Positions 31,081 to 38,902 of a stretch of 64,000 bases of DNA are shown piece after piece. Origin of the DNA: Paenibacillus sp. Soil766 (GTDB taxonomy: Bacteria; Bacillota; Bacilli; Paenibacillales; NBRC-103111); NCBI RefSeq assembly GCF_001428105.1, contig NZ_LMSJ01000045.1, positions 335,903 to 399,902 on the forward strand, read 5' to 3'. Within the stretch, counting starts at the first letter, position 1. Each line of letters starts with the position of its first letter. The notes below the pieces were generated by a model that had not been told where the DNA came from, made no database searches, and was given only the letters and a program-made list of their open reading frames with translations. A program made the position numbers and the translations under genes.

Positions 31081-32805
31081 ATGGATCCAATGAAAGATGA
31101 ACTCATTAAATCAGTATCCCTTAATCCAAACATGGCTAATTACGAACAAACACATGCGACATTTGATTGGGCTGACATTGAGAAAAACTTCTCCTGGTAC
31201 GAAACAGGTAAAGTGAATATGGCCTATGAAGCCATTGACCGTCATGCGGATGGCGGGAAGAAGGACAAGATTGCTTTATATTACAGCGATAGCACGCGTG
31301 ATGAAGCGATTACATTTGGACAAATGAAAGAAAGATCCAATCAGTTTGGTAATGTGCTTAGAAATCTAGGCATTGGCAAAGGCGAGAGAGTTTTCATTTT
31401 CATGCCGCGGACACCTGAACTGTATTATTCTTTACTTGGATCGCTCAAAGTAGGCGCGGTTGTTGGACCGCTTTTTGAAGCGTTCATGGAAACGGCAGTT
31501 CGAGATCGTTTGGCGGATAGTGAAGCGGTTGCGATTATCACAACGCCTAGCCAATTATCACGAGTGCCATACAGTGAACTTCCACACTTGAAGCATGTGA
31601 TCCTTGTTGGGGAGAACATCGAGCTTGGTGAAGGACAAGTTGATTATCATAAAGAAATGGCGAATGCTTCTTTAGAGCTTGAGATTGAATGGTTGGACCG
31701 TGAAGATGGATTAATTATTCATTATACATCAGGGTCAACAGGTAAGCCGAAGGGTGTATTCCACGTTCAAAATGCGATGTTGCAGCACTACTATACAGGA
31801 CAAATTGTCCTTGATTTAAAAGAAGATGACATCTACTGGTGTACAGCAGATCCAGGTTGGGTAACAGGGACTTCCTACGGGATCTTCGCTCCGTGGTTGA
31901 ATGGTGCGACGAACGTGATTCGCGGAGGACGTTTCAGTCCACAGGATTGGTACAATACACTTCAGAAATATAAAGTAACCGTTTGGTACAGTGCGCCAAC
32001 TGCTTTCCGTATGTTGATGGGGGCGGGCGATGATGTTTCTGCTAGCTATGATTTGTCGGCACTTCGTCATGTATTGAGTGTCGGAGAACCACTGAATCCG
32101 GAAGTCGTCAGATGGGGTATGAAGGTCTATAATCAACGTATTCACGATACGTGGTGGATGACAGAGACAGGCGGACAGTTGATTTGTAACTATCCATCCA
32201 TGACGATTAAACCAGGCTCTATGGGACGTCCAATTCCAGGTGTAGACGCTGCCATTATTGATGACGCTGGTAACGTTCTTCCTCCGAATCGGATGGGGAA
32301 TCTCGCGATCAAAACATCTTGGCCATCGATGATGCGTAAAATTTGGAACAACCCATCTAAGTATGAAGAGTACTTCCGTTTGACAGGCTGGTACGTTTCT
32401 GGAGATTCCGCTTATCAAGACGAGGACGGTTATTTCTGGTTCCAAGGTCGAGTGGATGATGTGATTAACACAGCAGGAGAGCGTGTAGGCCCATTTGAGG
32501 TTGAAAGCAAACTTGTTGAGCATCCAGCTGTTGCTGAAGCTGGGGTCATTGGGAAACCAGACCCTATGCGTGGAGAAATCATCAAAGCGTTTATCGCGTT
32601 GCGTGAAGGCTTTGTTGCTTCTGATGAACTGAAAGCAGAAATTTCTAAGTTCGTCAAGGAAGGTCTATCCGCGCATGCGGCACCGCGTGAGATTGAATTC
32701 AAGGACAAGCTGCCCAAAACACGCAGTGGGAAGATCATGCGCCGTGTGCTTAAAGCATGGGAGCTTAACCTTCCAACAGGTGACTTATCGACAATAGAAG
32801 ATTAA
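31081..32805 (+). CDS. acsA: acetyl-CoA synthetase
   Basis: This 574-residue AMP-forming ligase activates acetate to acetyl-CoA. The P-loop YTSGSTGKPKG, the adenine motif TWWMTETGGQLI, GWYVSGDSAYQDEDGYFWFQGRVDDVIN and the C-terminal PKTRSGKIMRR with catalytic K551 are all intact. K551 is the lysine that AcuA acetylates and AcuC deacetylates. The ATG follows GAGGAGGG. It diverges from acuA-acuC and is probably repressed by CcpA through the cre-like site in its leader. Confidence 0.96.
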   Translation: MDPMKDELIKSVSLNPNMANYEQTHATFDWADIEKNFSWYETGKVNMAYEAIDRHADGGKKDKIALYYSDSTRDEAITFGQMKERSNQFGNVLRNLGIGKGERVFIFMPRTPELYYSLLGSLKVGAVVGPLFEAFMETAVRDRLADSEAVAIITTPSQLSRVPYSELPHLKHVILVGENIELGEGQVDYHKEMANASLELEIEWLDREDGLIIHYTSGSTGKPKGVFHVQNAMLQHYYTGQIVLDLKEDDIYWCTADPGWVTGTSYGIFAPWLNGATNVIRGGRFSPQDWYNTLQKYKVTVWYSAPTAFRMLMGAGDDVSASYDLSALRHVLSVGEPLNPEVVRWGMKVYNQRIHDTWWMTETGGQLICNYPSMTIKPGSMGRPIPGVDAAIIDDAGNVLPPNRMGNLAIKTSWPSMMRKIWNNPSKYEEYFRLTGWYVSGDSAYQDEDGYFWFQGRVDDVINTAGERVGPFEVESKLVEHPAVAEAGVIGKPDPMRGEIIKAFIALREGFVASDELKAEISKFVKEGLSAHAAPREIEFKDKLPKTRSGKIMRRVLKAWELNLPTGDLSTIED

Positions 32806-32820
32806 TTTAGGTTCATTCAC

Positions 32821-32860
32821 AGCTTTCTCCGTACCCTCAGTGGTGCAGAGAAAGCTTTTT
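32821..32860 (+). terminator. acsA terminator
   Basis: AGCTTTCTC and GAGAAAGCT form a perfect nine-bp stem followed by TTTTT. Confidence 0.8.
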
Positions 32861-32873
32861 TGCGTCAAAAAAA

Positions 32874-32905
32874 AAGAAGAGCCTGGCAGCAGCCAGGCTC
32901 TTCTT
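32874..32905 (-). terminator. terminator of the penicillin-binding protein gene
   Basis: AAGAAGAGCCTGGC and GCCAGGCTCTTCTT form a perfect 14-bp stem; on the minus strand a long T run follows. Confidence 0.9.
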
Positions 32906-32914
32906 CAAATTCGT

Positions 32915-35900
32915 TTATTTATTGTATGCGATGGTAGCTGAGAATTTAGATTCTCCTGCATCATTAATGGCTGTTATCTTGTAATAGCCATTGAAAGCTG
33001 CTGCGTAGTAATGGAATTCATTTCCATTCTCGACGGTGCCTAACTTCGTGAAAGTGCCTTTTTCTTTATCACTAAAGTACACGACATACTGTTTGACTTT
33101 GTCTTTGGCATCATTCGCTTTCCATGTTAGGACAAGTGAAGCTTCTTCAGCTTTTGCCTTGATGCCGGTAGGGGCAGAAGGAGCATCCTTGGATACCGGC
33201 TTGCCTGAAGGCGTGCTAGTTCCTGTTCCAGTACCCGTTCCACCATTCGTTGTTCCTGGGGATGGCATAGTAAGATCTTTCAGTGGATTGCCATTGCTAT
33301 CGACACCAGGGATGATTAACGAATCTAGCGTGCTTCCATCCGTATAAGAGGATCGGCTTGGTGTGGATTCTTTACCTGCAACATCAACAGCAGTGACATA
33401 GTACCCTGTTATAGCTGCCGTTTGAAGTTGATCTACAAACTTAGTCTCCGCACCTGCAAGCACGACTTTTCCACCTATAAGCTGGAACTTGCCTTGATTA
33501 TCTGAACGATAAATGCGATAGCCTACGATATCTGCATCCGTGTTCGGTTGGAAAGTAATTGTCGCCGTATCCCCTGATTTGACTGTTACGACGTTTAGAG
33601 GTGCTGGAGGCACTTTCCCATCGTCCGCCCTTGGGTCAGTTTCGGAAGGAGCATCTACGTCATAATCAGTTGGCTTATAGAAATCGATAGGCTTTCTGCT
33701 TTTCTCAGGTAGCTTTTGCATGGCTGCATCGATTTCTTTTAATAATTGCGTGATTGATTTTTGTCGTTTAATTACGACTTTCTCTTGTACGAAATCAACA
33801 GGTGTCGTTTCTTGAGCTACGTAATTGAGCCCATTTAGCGAGCTGATTTTCATTTTAACCATGACATTATCTGTTTCTGTAGGCAAATACTTTTTGTTGA
33901 AAATATCGGTTACCAGATGCTCAGAGCTTGTTGTCAGTTCACTCGGAAGCATGCCGGATAAGCTAGAGACTGTTGATGAAACGATACCATCTGGTTTTGC
34001 GAATGTTTTGTTCGGGAATAGATTTGGTTTTTGCTCAATTGTTTTGTTTAAGATGAGCGCCCAGATATCTTTTGCATGGTTGGTTTGACCCGTTTTGGAA
34101 GACAGTTTATTAATCGGTTGATCATAACCGATCCACACGCCGACTGTTACATCAGGGGTGAAGCCCATGAACCAAGCATCAGCGTCATCCTGTGTGGAAC
34201 CTGTTTTTCCAGAGATCTCGATTTTACCGTAAGATTTGAATTTTTTCATGAGATCAGTAGCTGTACCTTGGCTAGCGTTGCTAATGACGGTTTTCATCAT
34301 ATCCGTAATTAGGTAAGCCGTTTGTGGTGAGTACACCGTTTGGGGCTTCTGCTCATGTGCATAGATGATTTTGCCGTTCGAATCTTTAATTTCACGAATT
34401 AAGTACGGTGCATTAAACACGCCTTTATTCGGAATAGATGCATAGGCACCTGCTAATTCCTTGACGGAGGTTCCTCGACTTAAACCACCTATAACACCAG
34501 TTTGAGCGACATTGTCTTCTTTGGTAAGTGATGTAATGCCTAATTTCCTAGCGAAATCCCATGCTTGCGTAATGCCTACTTTATTGAGGAATATATCAAT
34601 AGCAGGGATATTATAGGATTGATTTAATGCTCTTCGAGCAGTCATCAGTCCATGGAATTTATGGTCCCAGTTCTCTGGCAGATGGAAACCTTTAACGCCA
34701 TCTTTGAGAATGATTGGGATATCATCTACGATGGTGGCAGGCTGCAAGACCCCTTTTTCGAGTGCAGGGATATAAGCGGCAATTGGCTTCATTGTAGACC
34801 CAGGCTGTCTGTAGGCTTGCGTAGCGTGATTCAGCTGCTCATCGAAGAAATCGCGGCCTTCAATCATTCCTTGGATGGCTCCTGTTTTGGAATCAATCAT
34901 AATGGCGCCGACCTGCTCGATGCCGCCTTTCTTCTCATCCGTTGGTGCGAAATTCTTCTCATTGCTAGAAATCTCATGCATCGAATCATAAATTGTTTTA
35001 TCAATCGTTGTGTAGATTTGATAACCGCCGCGTAATAGCTGTGTATGTATGTTTTTGAGTGCTTCATTATACGCGGTTGGGTTCGTCTTCGGATCAAGTT
35101 CAGGATGTTGAATCTTCAATAAAATTTCAGATGCTTCCTGTTCGGTCTCGATCATTAGATAAGGGTAGGTCGTATAGGCTTTTTGAGCTGCTGCAGGCAT
35201 GGAAGCTTTAAGATCGAATTTCAAGGCATCTTGATATTGATCATTGCTGATTTTGTTTTCTTCCATCATCCGTTTTAATACGAGCTGCTGTCGCGTTATC
35301 GCTTTTTTGAAGCCATCCTCATCAAAAGTCGGCTTACTTGTAAAAGCCGAATATTGCGATGGAGATTGAGGTAATCCGGCTAAATACGCGGCTTGTGCAA
35401 CATTCAATTTGGCTAAATCGTCGATATTGAACAGACCTTTGGCAGCGGCTTTAATGCCGTAGAGATTATAACCAGTTGCTCCATTGCCATATGGGATTTT
35501 GTTAAGGTAAGCAAGTAAAATTTCATCCTTCGACATGATGCGTTCCATTCGGAGTGCAAGCAGCAATTCTCTTGCTTTACGGCCGTCATCGCGATCTAGT
35601 GTAAGGAAAACACGTCTAGCTAGCTGTTGTGTGATTGTACTTCCACCGGTTTGCACATCTTCATTCAAAAGCTTCTGTGTGACTGCACGGTAGAGGCCAC
35701 GGAAATCGATGCCGCGATGATTGTAGAAATCTTTGTCCTCAATGGCGAGAACGGCGTCTAACAAGTTCTGCGGGATGTCTTCGAGTTGTGCAAGTCGTCG
35801 ATCTTCTTCGGTTCGTAATTGTCCAATTACAGCATCATCATTGAAATAGGCGAATCCTGTAATTGCATTCTCCTGCATTTGTTGTCGAATCGCATCTTCG

Positions 35901-36070
35901 CTGCGGATCGGATCTTTTTTGACAAGTGCACTTACATATCCGAAAGCGGCGGATCCACCCAGCAGGCCAGCCAAAAACACACAAATAATGGCCCATTTTA
36001 ATGAAATTCCAATTACTTTAAATGTTGTTCTAACCCAGGGACGATTCAATTTCGCGAAAAAATTGCGCAT
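32915..36070 (-). CDS. ponA: class A penicillin-binding protein 1A with C-terminal fibronectin type III domains
   Basis: This 1051-residue bifunctional peptidoglycan synthase has a membrane anchor at about 25-50. The glycosyltransferase domain (about 85-270) has the catalytic Glu in LAIEDKDFYNHRGIDFRG (E111) and GGSTITQQLARR. The transpeptidase domain has the active Ser in GSTMKP (S425, K428), SYN (485-487) and KTG (622-624). Two Fn3-like domains follow (about 795-885 and 955-1050), split by a Pro/Gly/Thr linker. The TTG at 36079 is too close to AAGGAGG, so ATG 36070 is chosen. The gene is monocistronic. Length is greater than B. subtilis PBP1 because of the Fn3 region, which is common in Paenibacillaceae. 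Confidence 0.94.
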   Translation of the reverse strand: MRNFFAKLNRPWVRTTFKVIGISLKWAIICVFLAGLLGGSAAFGYVSALVKKDPIRSEDAIRQQMQENAITGFAYFNDDAVIGQLRTEEDRRLAQLEDIPQNLLDAVLAIEDKDFYNHRGIDFRGLYRAVTQKLLNEDVQTGGSTITQQLARRVFLTLDRDDGRKARELLLALRMERIMSKDEILLAYLNKIPYGNGATGYNLYGIKAAAKGLFNIDDLAKLNVAQAAYLAGLPQSPSQYSAFTSKPTFDEDGFKKAITRQQLVLKRMMEENKISNDQYQDALKFDLKASMPAAAQKAYTTYPYLMIETEQEASEILLKIQHPELDPKTNPTAYNEALKNIHTQLLRGGYQIYTTIDKTIYDSMHEISSNEKNFAPTDEKKGGIEQVGAIMIDSKTGAIQGMIEGRDFFDEQLNHATQAYRQPGSTMKPIAAYIPALEKGVLQPATIVDDIPIILKDGVKGFHLPENWDHKFHGLMTARRALNQSYNIPAIDIFLNKVGITQAWDFARKLGITSLTKEDNVAQTGVIGGLSRGTSVKELAGAYASIPNKGVFNAPYLIREIKDSNGKIIYAHEQKPQTVYSPQTAYLITDMMKTVISNASQGTATDLMKKFKSYGKIEISGKTGSTQDDADAWFMGFTPDVTVGVWIGYDQPINKLSSKTGQTNHAKDIWALILNKTIEQKPNLFPNKTFAKPDGIVSSTVSSLSGMLPSELTTSSEHLVTDIFNKKYLPTETDNVMVKMKISSLNGLNYVAQETTPVDFVQEKVVIKRQKSITQLLKEIDAAMQKLPEKSRKPIDFYKPTDYDVDAPSETDPRADDGKVPPAPLNVVTVKSGDTATITFQPNTDADIVGYRIYRSDNQGKFQLIGGKVVLAGAETKFVDQLQTAAITGYYVTAVDVAGKESTPSRSSYTDGSTLDSLIIPGVDSNGNPLKDLTMPSPGTTNGGTGTGTGTSTPSGKPVSKDAPSAPTGIKAKAEEASLVLTWKANDAKDKVKQYVVYFSDKEKGTFTKLGTVENGNEFHYYAAAFNGYYKITAINDAGESKFSATIAYNK

Positions 36071-36163
36071 AAGTTCCAATATCCTCCTTACATGAACCCT
36101 AATAGTATATCATAATTGCACCTTTTGCGGTAATGCTGATGGGAGAAAGGTTCAGTTCTAGGT

Positions 36164-36193
36164 TTGACAAGTATCAGATTGCTGTGTTATAAC
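36164..36193 (+). promoter_or_regulatory. tyrS promoter
   Basis: TTGACA (36164-36169) and TATAAC (36188-36193) are separated by 18 bp. The T-box leader begins within ten bases. Confidence 0.65.
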
Positions 36194-36199
36194 AAGAAC

Positions 36200-36607
36200 A
36201 AATGCGTTGATGGATCAGCAGTAGGTAGCTTGTGGATGCTTTCAGAGAGCCGGTGGAGGGTGCGAACCGGTACCTGCAGGTTAGTGAATTACGGTCTTGA
36301 GCAGTAAATGGGAACCTGCAGGAATGTGCCTGCACTAGTAGTATTTACCGATTAAACCTCGTTATCGGTTCTTGAGTGAAAATAGCACGCCGTGCCTACG
36401 ACTTTGGTTACCACAATAGAAAGTATAAGTGTTCGGCTTCCGAAAACGTCTTTCTATTTGGCGATAAAACCATCATCTAAACGCGGTCGCTCATCTTTGA
36501 ATGGCCTCGATAGAGGTTTTCTCATAGATGTACGTAACTGCTGTTTTAATTAGGGTGGTACCGCGAGTCAAGTCTTCTCGTCCCTTTGGGATCAGAAGGC
36601 TTTTTTG
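36200..36607 (+). ncRNA. tRNA-Tyr-sensing T-box leader of tyrS
   Basis: Stem I elements are visible: AGAGAGCCGGTGG, the apical GGTGCGAACCGGTACC and the specifier loop GTGAAT-TAC at 36284-36292, with TAC the tyrosine codon. A perfect stem follows near 36356 (ACCGAT...ATCGGT). The T-box antiterminator sequence AGGGTGGTACCGCG is at 36552-36565. The terminator CTTCT-CGTCCC/GGGATC-AGAAG with six T is at 36574-36607. Uncharged tRNA-Tyr stabilises the antiterminator and allows tyrS transcription. The leader is about 410 bases, longer than usual, because a ~118-base repeat (36408-36525) lies between stem II and the antiterminator. Confidence 0.9.
36408..36525 (+). repeat. dispersed structured repeat, copy 1 (inside the tyrS leader)
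   Basis: This copy runs from TTACCACA through TTCGGCTTCCGAA, GTCTTTCT, a TTGG-type stem, CATCTAAACGCGGT and CCTCGATAGAGG to TTTTCTC. It is clearly related to the copy at 40928-41032 on the same strand. Hairpins at equivalent places are kept while bases differ. Origin and function unknown. Confidence 0.7.
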
Positions 36608-36639
36608 TTTTTATATTTCATAATAAAGGATGGTTGCAG

Positions 36640-37899
36640 ATGAGTATTCTGAAGGATTTAGAGTTTCGCGGTTTGCTGCATCAAATTACGGATCGAGAAG
36701 GTTTGGACAAAAAGCTGAGTGAAGAACGCGTTGTCCTATATTGCGGCTTTGATCCAACAGCGGATAGTTTGCATATCGGTAGTTTGCTTCCCATTTTAAC
36801 CTTGAGAAGATTCCAACTTGCTGGACATGTTCCTTTAGCTTTAGTAGGTGGTGGAACTGGGCTTATTGGTGATCCGAGTGGTAAAGCGAATGAACGCACA
36901 TTGAATGGACCTGAAGTTGTTGAGGCATGGTCTCAAAGTATTAAAAATCAGCTCTCTCGTTTTCTTGATTTCTCACCTGAAATTGAAAATAGTGCTGAAC
37001 TAGTGAACAATTACGATTGGTTAGGTTCTCTGAATGTGATTGAATTTTTACGCGATGTAGGTAAAAACTTTACTGTGAACTATATGTTGGCTAAAGATTC
37101 TGTAGATTCACGTATTACGAAAGGGATTTCGTTTACAGAGTTCAGTTACATGATTCTGCAATCCTATGATTTCTTGAAGTTAAATGAAACGAAGAACTGT
37201 TCCGTTCAAATTGGTGGAAGTGACCAATGGGGGAATATTACGGCTGGACTTGAGCTAATTGGTAAATCAACGGATCGCCGTGCTTTCGGTGTAACACTGC
37301 CGCTTGTTACGAAGAGCGATGGGCAGAAGTTTGGTAAAACAGAAGGCGGAGCCATCTGGTTGGATGCTGCCAAAACATCACCATACCAATTCTACCAGTT
37401 CTGGTTAGGGACAGCTGATAATGATGTCATCCGGTTCTTGAAATATTTCACATTTGAAGCACAAGAAGAAATTGAAAGACTTGAAGCTGAAGTGGAAGCT
37501 CAGCCGGGGAAGAGAGAAGCTCAGAAAGTGCTGGCTCGCGAAGTTACGAAGCTTGTTCATGGGGGAGAGGCGCTAGAGAGTGCGCTTAATATCACATCCG
37601 CGTTATTCAGCGGGGATATTCAGTCACTTTCACGTGTTGAAATTGAAGAAGCGTTCAAGGATGTCCCTTCAACAACATTAGATCAAGATGACGTCGCTTT
37701 GATTGATCTTCTGATTTCTGTAGGAGCTGCACCATCTAAGCGCCAGTCGCGTCAAGATATTGAGAGTGGAGCGGTTACGGTAAATGGTGTTAAAGTGACG
37801 GATCTGGAGGCGACGACGAAACAATTGGGTCGATTAGGTGAATCTTATCTCATTATTCGCCGCGGTAAGAAGAATTACTTCCTCGTCAAATTTGAATAA
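36640..37899 (+). CDS. tyrS: tyrosyl-tRNA synthetase
   Basis: This 419-residue class I synthetase charges tRNA-Tyr. The HIGH-type motif is HIGS at 45-48 (GFDPTADSLHIGSLLP). The KMSKS-type motif is KFGKT in SDGQKFGKTEGG. YMILQSYDFLKL and QIGGSDQWGNI bind tyrosine. A C-terminal S4 RNA-binding domain follows (PSKRQSRQDIESGAVTVNG). The frame runs back into the leader, but ATG 36640 with AAAGGATGG is the family start. Expression is controlled by the T-box leader. Confidence 0.96.
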   Translation: MSILKDLEFRGLLHQITDREGLDKKLSEERVVLYCGFDPTADSLHIGSLLPILTLRRFQLAGHVPLALVGGGTGLIGDPSGKANERTLNGPEVVEAWSQSIKNQLSRFLDFSPEIENSAELVNNYDWLGSLNVIEFLRDVGKNFTVNYMLAKDSVDSRITKGISFTEFSYMILQSYDFLKLNETKNCSVQIGGSDQWGNITAGLELIGKSTDRRAFGVTLPLVTKSDGQKFGKTEGGAIWLDAAKTSPYQFYQFWLGTADNDVIRFLKYFTFEAQEEIERLEAEVEAQPGKREAQKVLAREVTKLVHGGEALESALNITSALFSGDIQSLSRVEIEEAFKDVPSTTLDQDDVALIDLLISVGAAPSKRQSRQDIESGAVTVNGVKVTDLEATTKQLGRLGESYLIIRRGKKNYFLVKFE

Positions 37900-37915
37900 A
37901 CGTTGGTAAATAAAT

Positions 37916-37945
37916 AACCCCCTTAGGGAAATCCCTAAGGGGGTT
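37916..37945. terminator. bidirectional terminator between tyrS and rpsD
   Basis: AACCCCCTTAGGG and CCCTAAGGGGGTT form a perfect 13-bp stem with a four-base loop, between convergent genes. Confidence 0.85.
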
Positions 37946-37952
37946 GCTTTTA

Positions 37953-38552
37953 TTAACGGCTGTAGAACTCGACGATTTGTTTCTCGTCAATTTCTTGTGG
38001 AAGCTCGGAACGTTCTGGTAAACGGATGTATTTACCTTCTACGCTTGCGTCGTTAAACTCAAGGTAAGTTGGAAGGTAGTTACGGTTAGCAAGAGCTTCT
38101 TTCACAGTGGAAAGGCCTTTGCTTCTTTCACGAAGTGAAATCACATCACCAGTGGATACGATGTAAGAAGCGATGTCAACTTTTTTGCCGTTCACAGTTA
38201 CGTGACCATGAGCAACGAGTTGACGTGCACCTGCACGGGAATTGGAAAGACCAAGACGGTAAACCAAGTTGTCTAGGCGGCTTTCAAGCAATACCATGAA
38301 GTTTTCACCGGCAATACCCTTGATTTTGGAAGCTTTGTCGAACAAGTTACGGAATTGTTTTTCGTTCAAACCGTACATGTGACGAAGTTTTTGCTTCTCG
38401 TTCAATTGTACACCGTAACCGCTCATTTTTTTACGTTGTCCTGGGCCATGTTGACCTGGAGGGAATGGGCGTTTCAAGTCTTTACCGTTACCGCTCAAGG
38501 AAATACCAACACGACGGCTTAATTTGAATTTAGGTCCTGTATAACGTGACAT
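37953..38552 (-). CDS. rpsD: 30S ribosomal protein S4
   Basis: This 199-residue primary 16S rRNA-binding protein starts MSRYTGPKFKLSRRVGISLSG. It contains the S4 domain RLDNLVYRLGLSNSRAGARQLVAHGHVTVNGKKVDI. No zinc-binding cysteines are present, so this is the zinc-independent form. The longer frame is rejected because ATG 38552 with AGAAGGAG gives the canonical N-terminus. It is a single gene with a long leader, as in Bacillus, where S4 represses its own mRNA. Confidence 0.97.
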   Translation of the reverse strand: MSRYTGPKFKLSRRVGISLSGNGKDLKRPFPPGQHGPGQRKKMSGYGVQLNEKQKLRHMYGLNEKQFRNLFDKASKIKGIAGENFMVLLESRLDNLVYRLGLSNSRAGARQLVAHGHVTVNGKKVDIASYIVSTGDVISLRERSKGLSTVKEALANRNYLPTYLEFNDASVEGKYIRLPERSELPQEIDEKQIVEFYSR

Positions 38553-38745
38553 ATAGGGAAAACTCCTTCTCATGACAATTAGTTTGTAAATAGCATCTAG
38601 ATGTCAGGGTGAAGACAAGTGCCCGATTTTGCTTACGAATCATAAAGTGATTCCCTGTCAAGAGTAGTTCAGCCGCTGTCTTGTCAGGAGCAAAAGCAGT
38701 GAGGGTGATCACAAATGGCATTCACCGAAATCATGGTGTTACTCG
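38553..38745 (-). promoter_or_regulatory. rpsD 5' leader, candidate S4 autoregulatory RNA
   Basis: About 190 transcribed bases precede rpsD with no real ORF. Short complementary blocks (for example GACAAGACAGCGG, CTTGACAGG, CACTTGTCTTC) allow folding. S4 autoregulation through a leader is established in B. subtilis; the structure here was not modelled. The rest of the gap, 38782-38902, shows only the upstream region of the cyclase gene. Confidence 0.45.
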
Positions 38746-38752
38746 ACTTCTA

Positions 38753-38781
38753 ATTTTATTAAAAACAGAGGCAAGTGTCAA
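38753..38781 (-). promoter_or_regulatory. rpsD promoter
   Basis: On the minus strand TTGACA (38781-38776) and TAAAAT (38758-38753) are separated by 17 bp, a near-consensus SigA promoter suited to a ribosomal protein gene. Confidence 0.7.
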
Positions 38782-38902
38782 GTCTCTCATCCTCTGAATG
38801 AGAGGAAAATATCGTGCAATAGATGTGGAAAAATAGTATGATAGAAGAAAGCGCTTTTTAATTGGTACTTCAGGACTATTGTTAGTGAGTGAAGGAGAGC
38901 CT

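Noticed and set aside
31816..32523. 235-residue minus-strand ORF
   Set aside because: Antisense to acsA, no start signal, Trp/Cys/His-rich composition typical of shadow frames.
38530..38721. 63-residue ORF in the rpsD leader
   Set aside because: No ribosome site, overlaps the rpsD start region, and long untranslated leaders are normal for rpsD.
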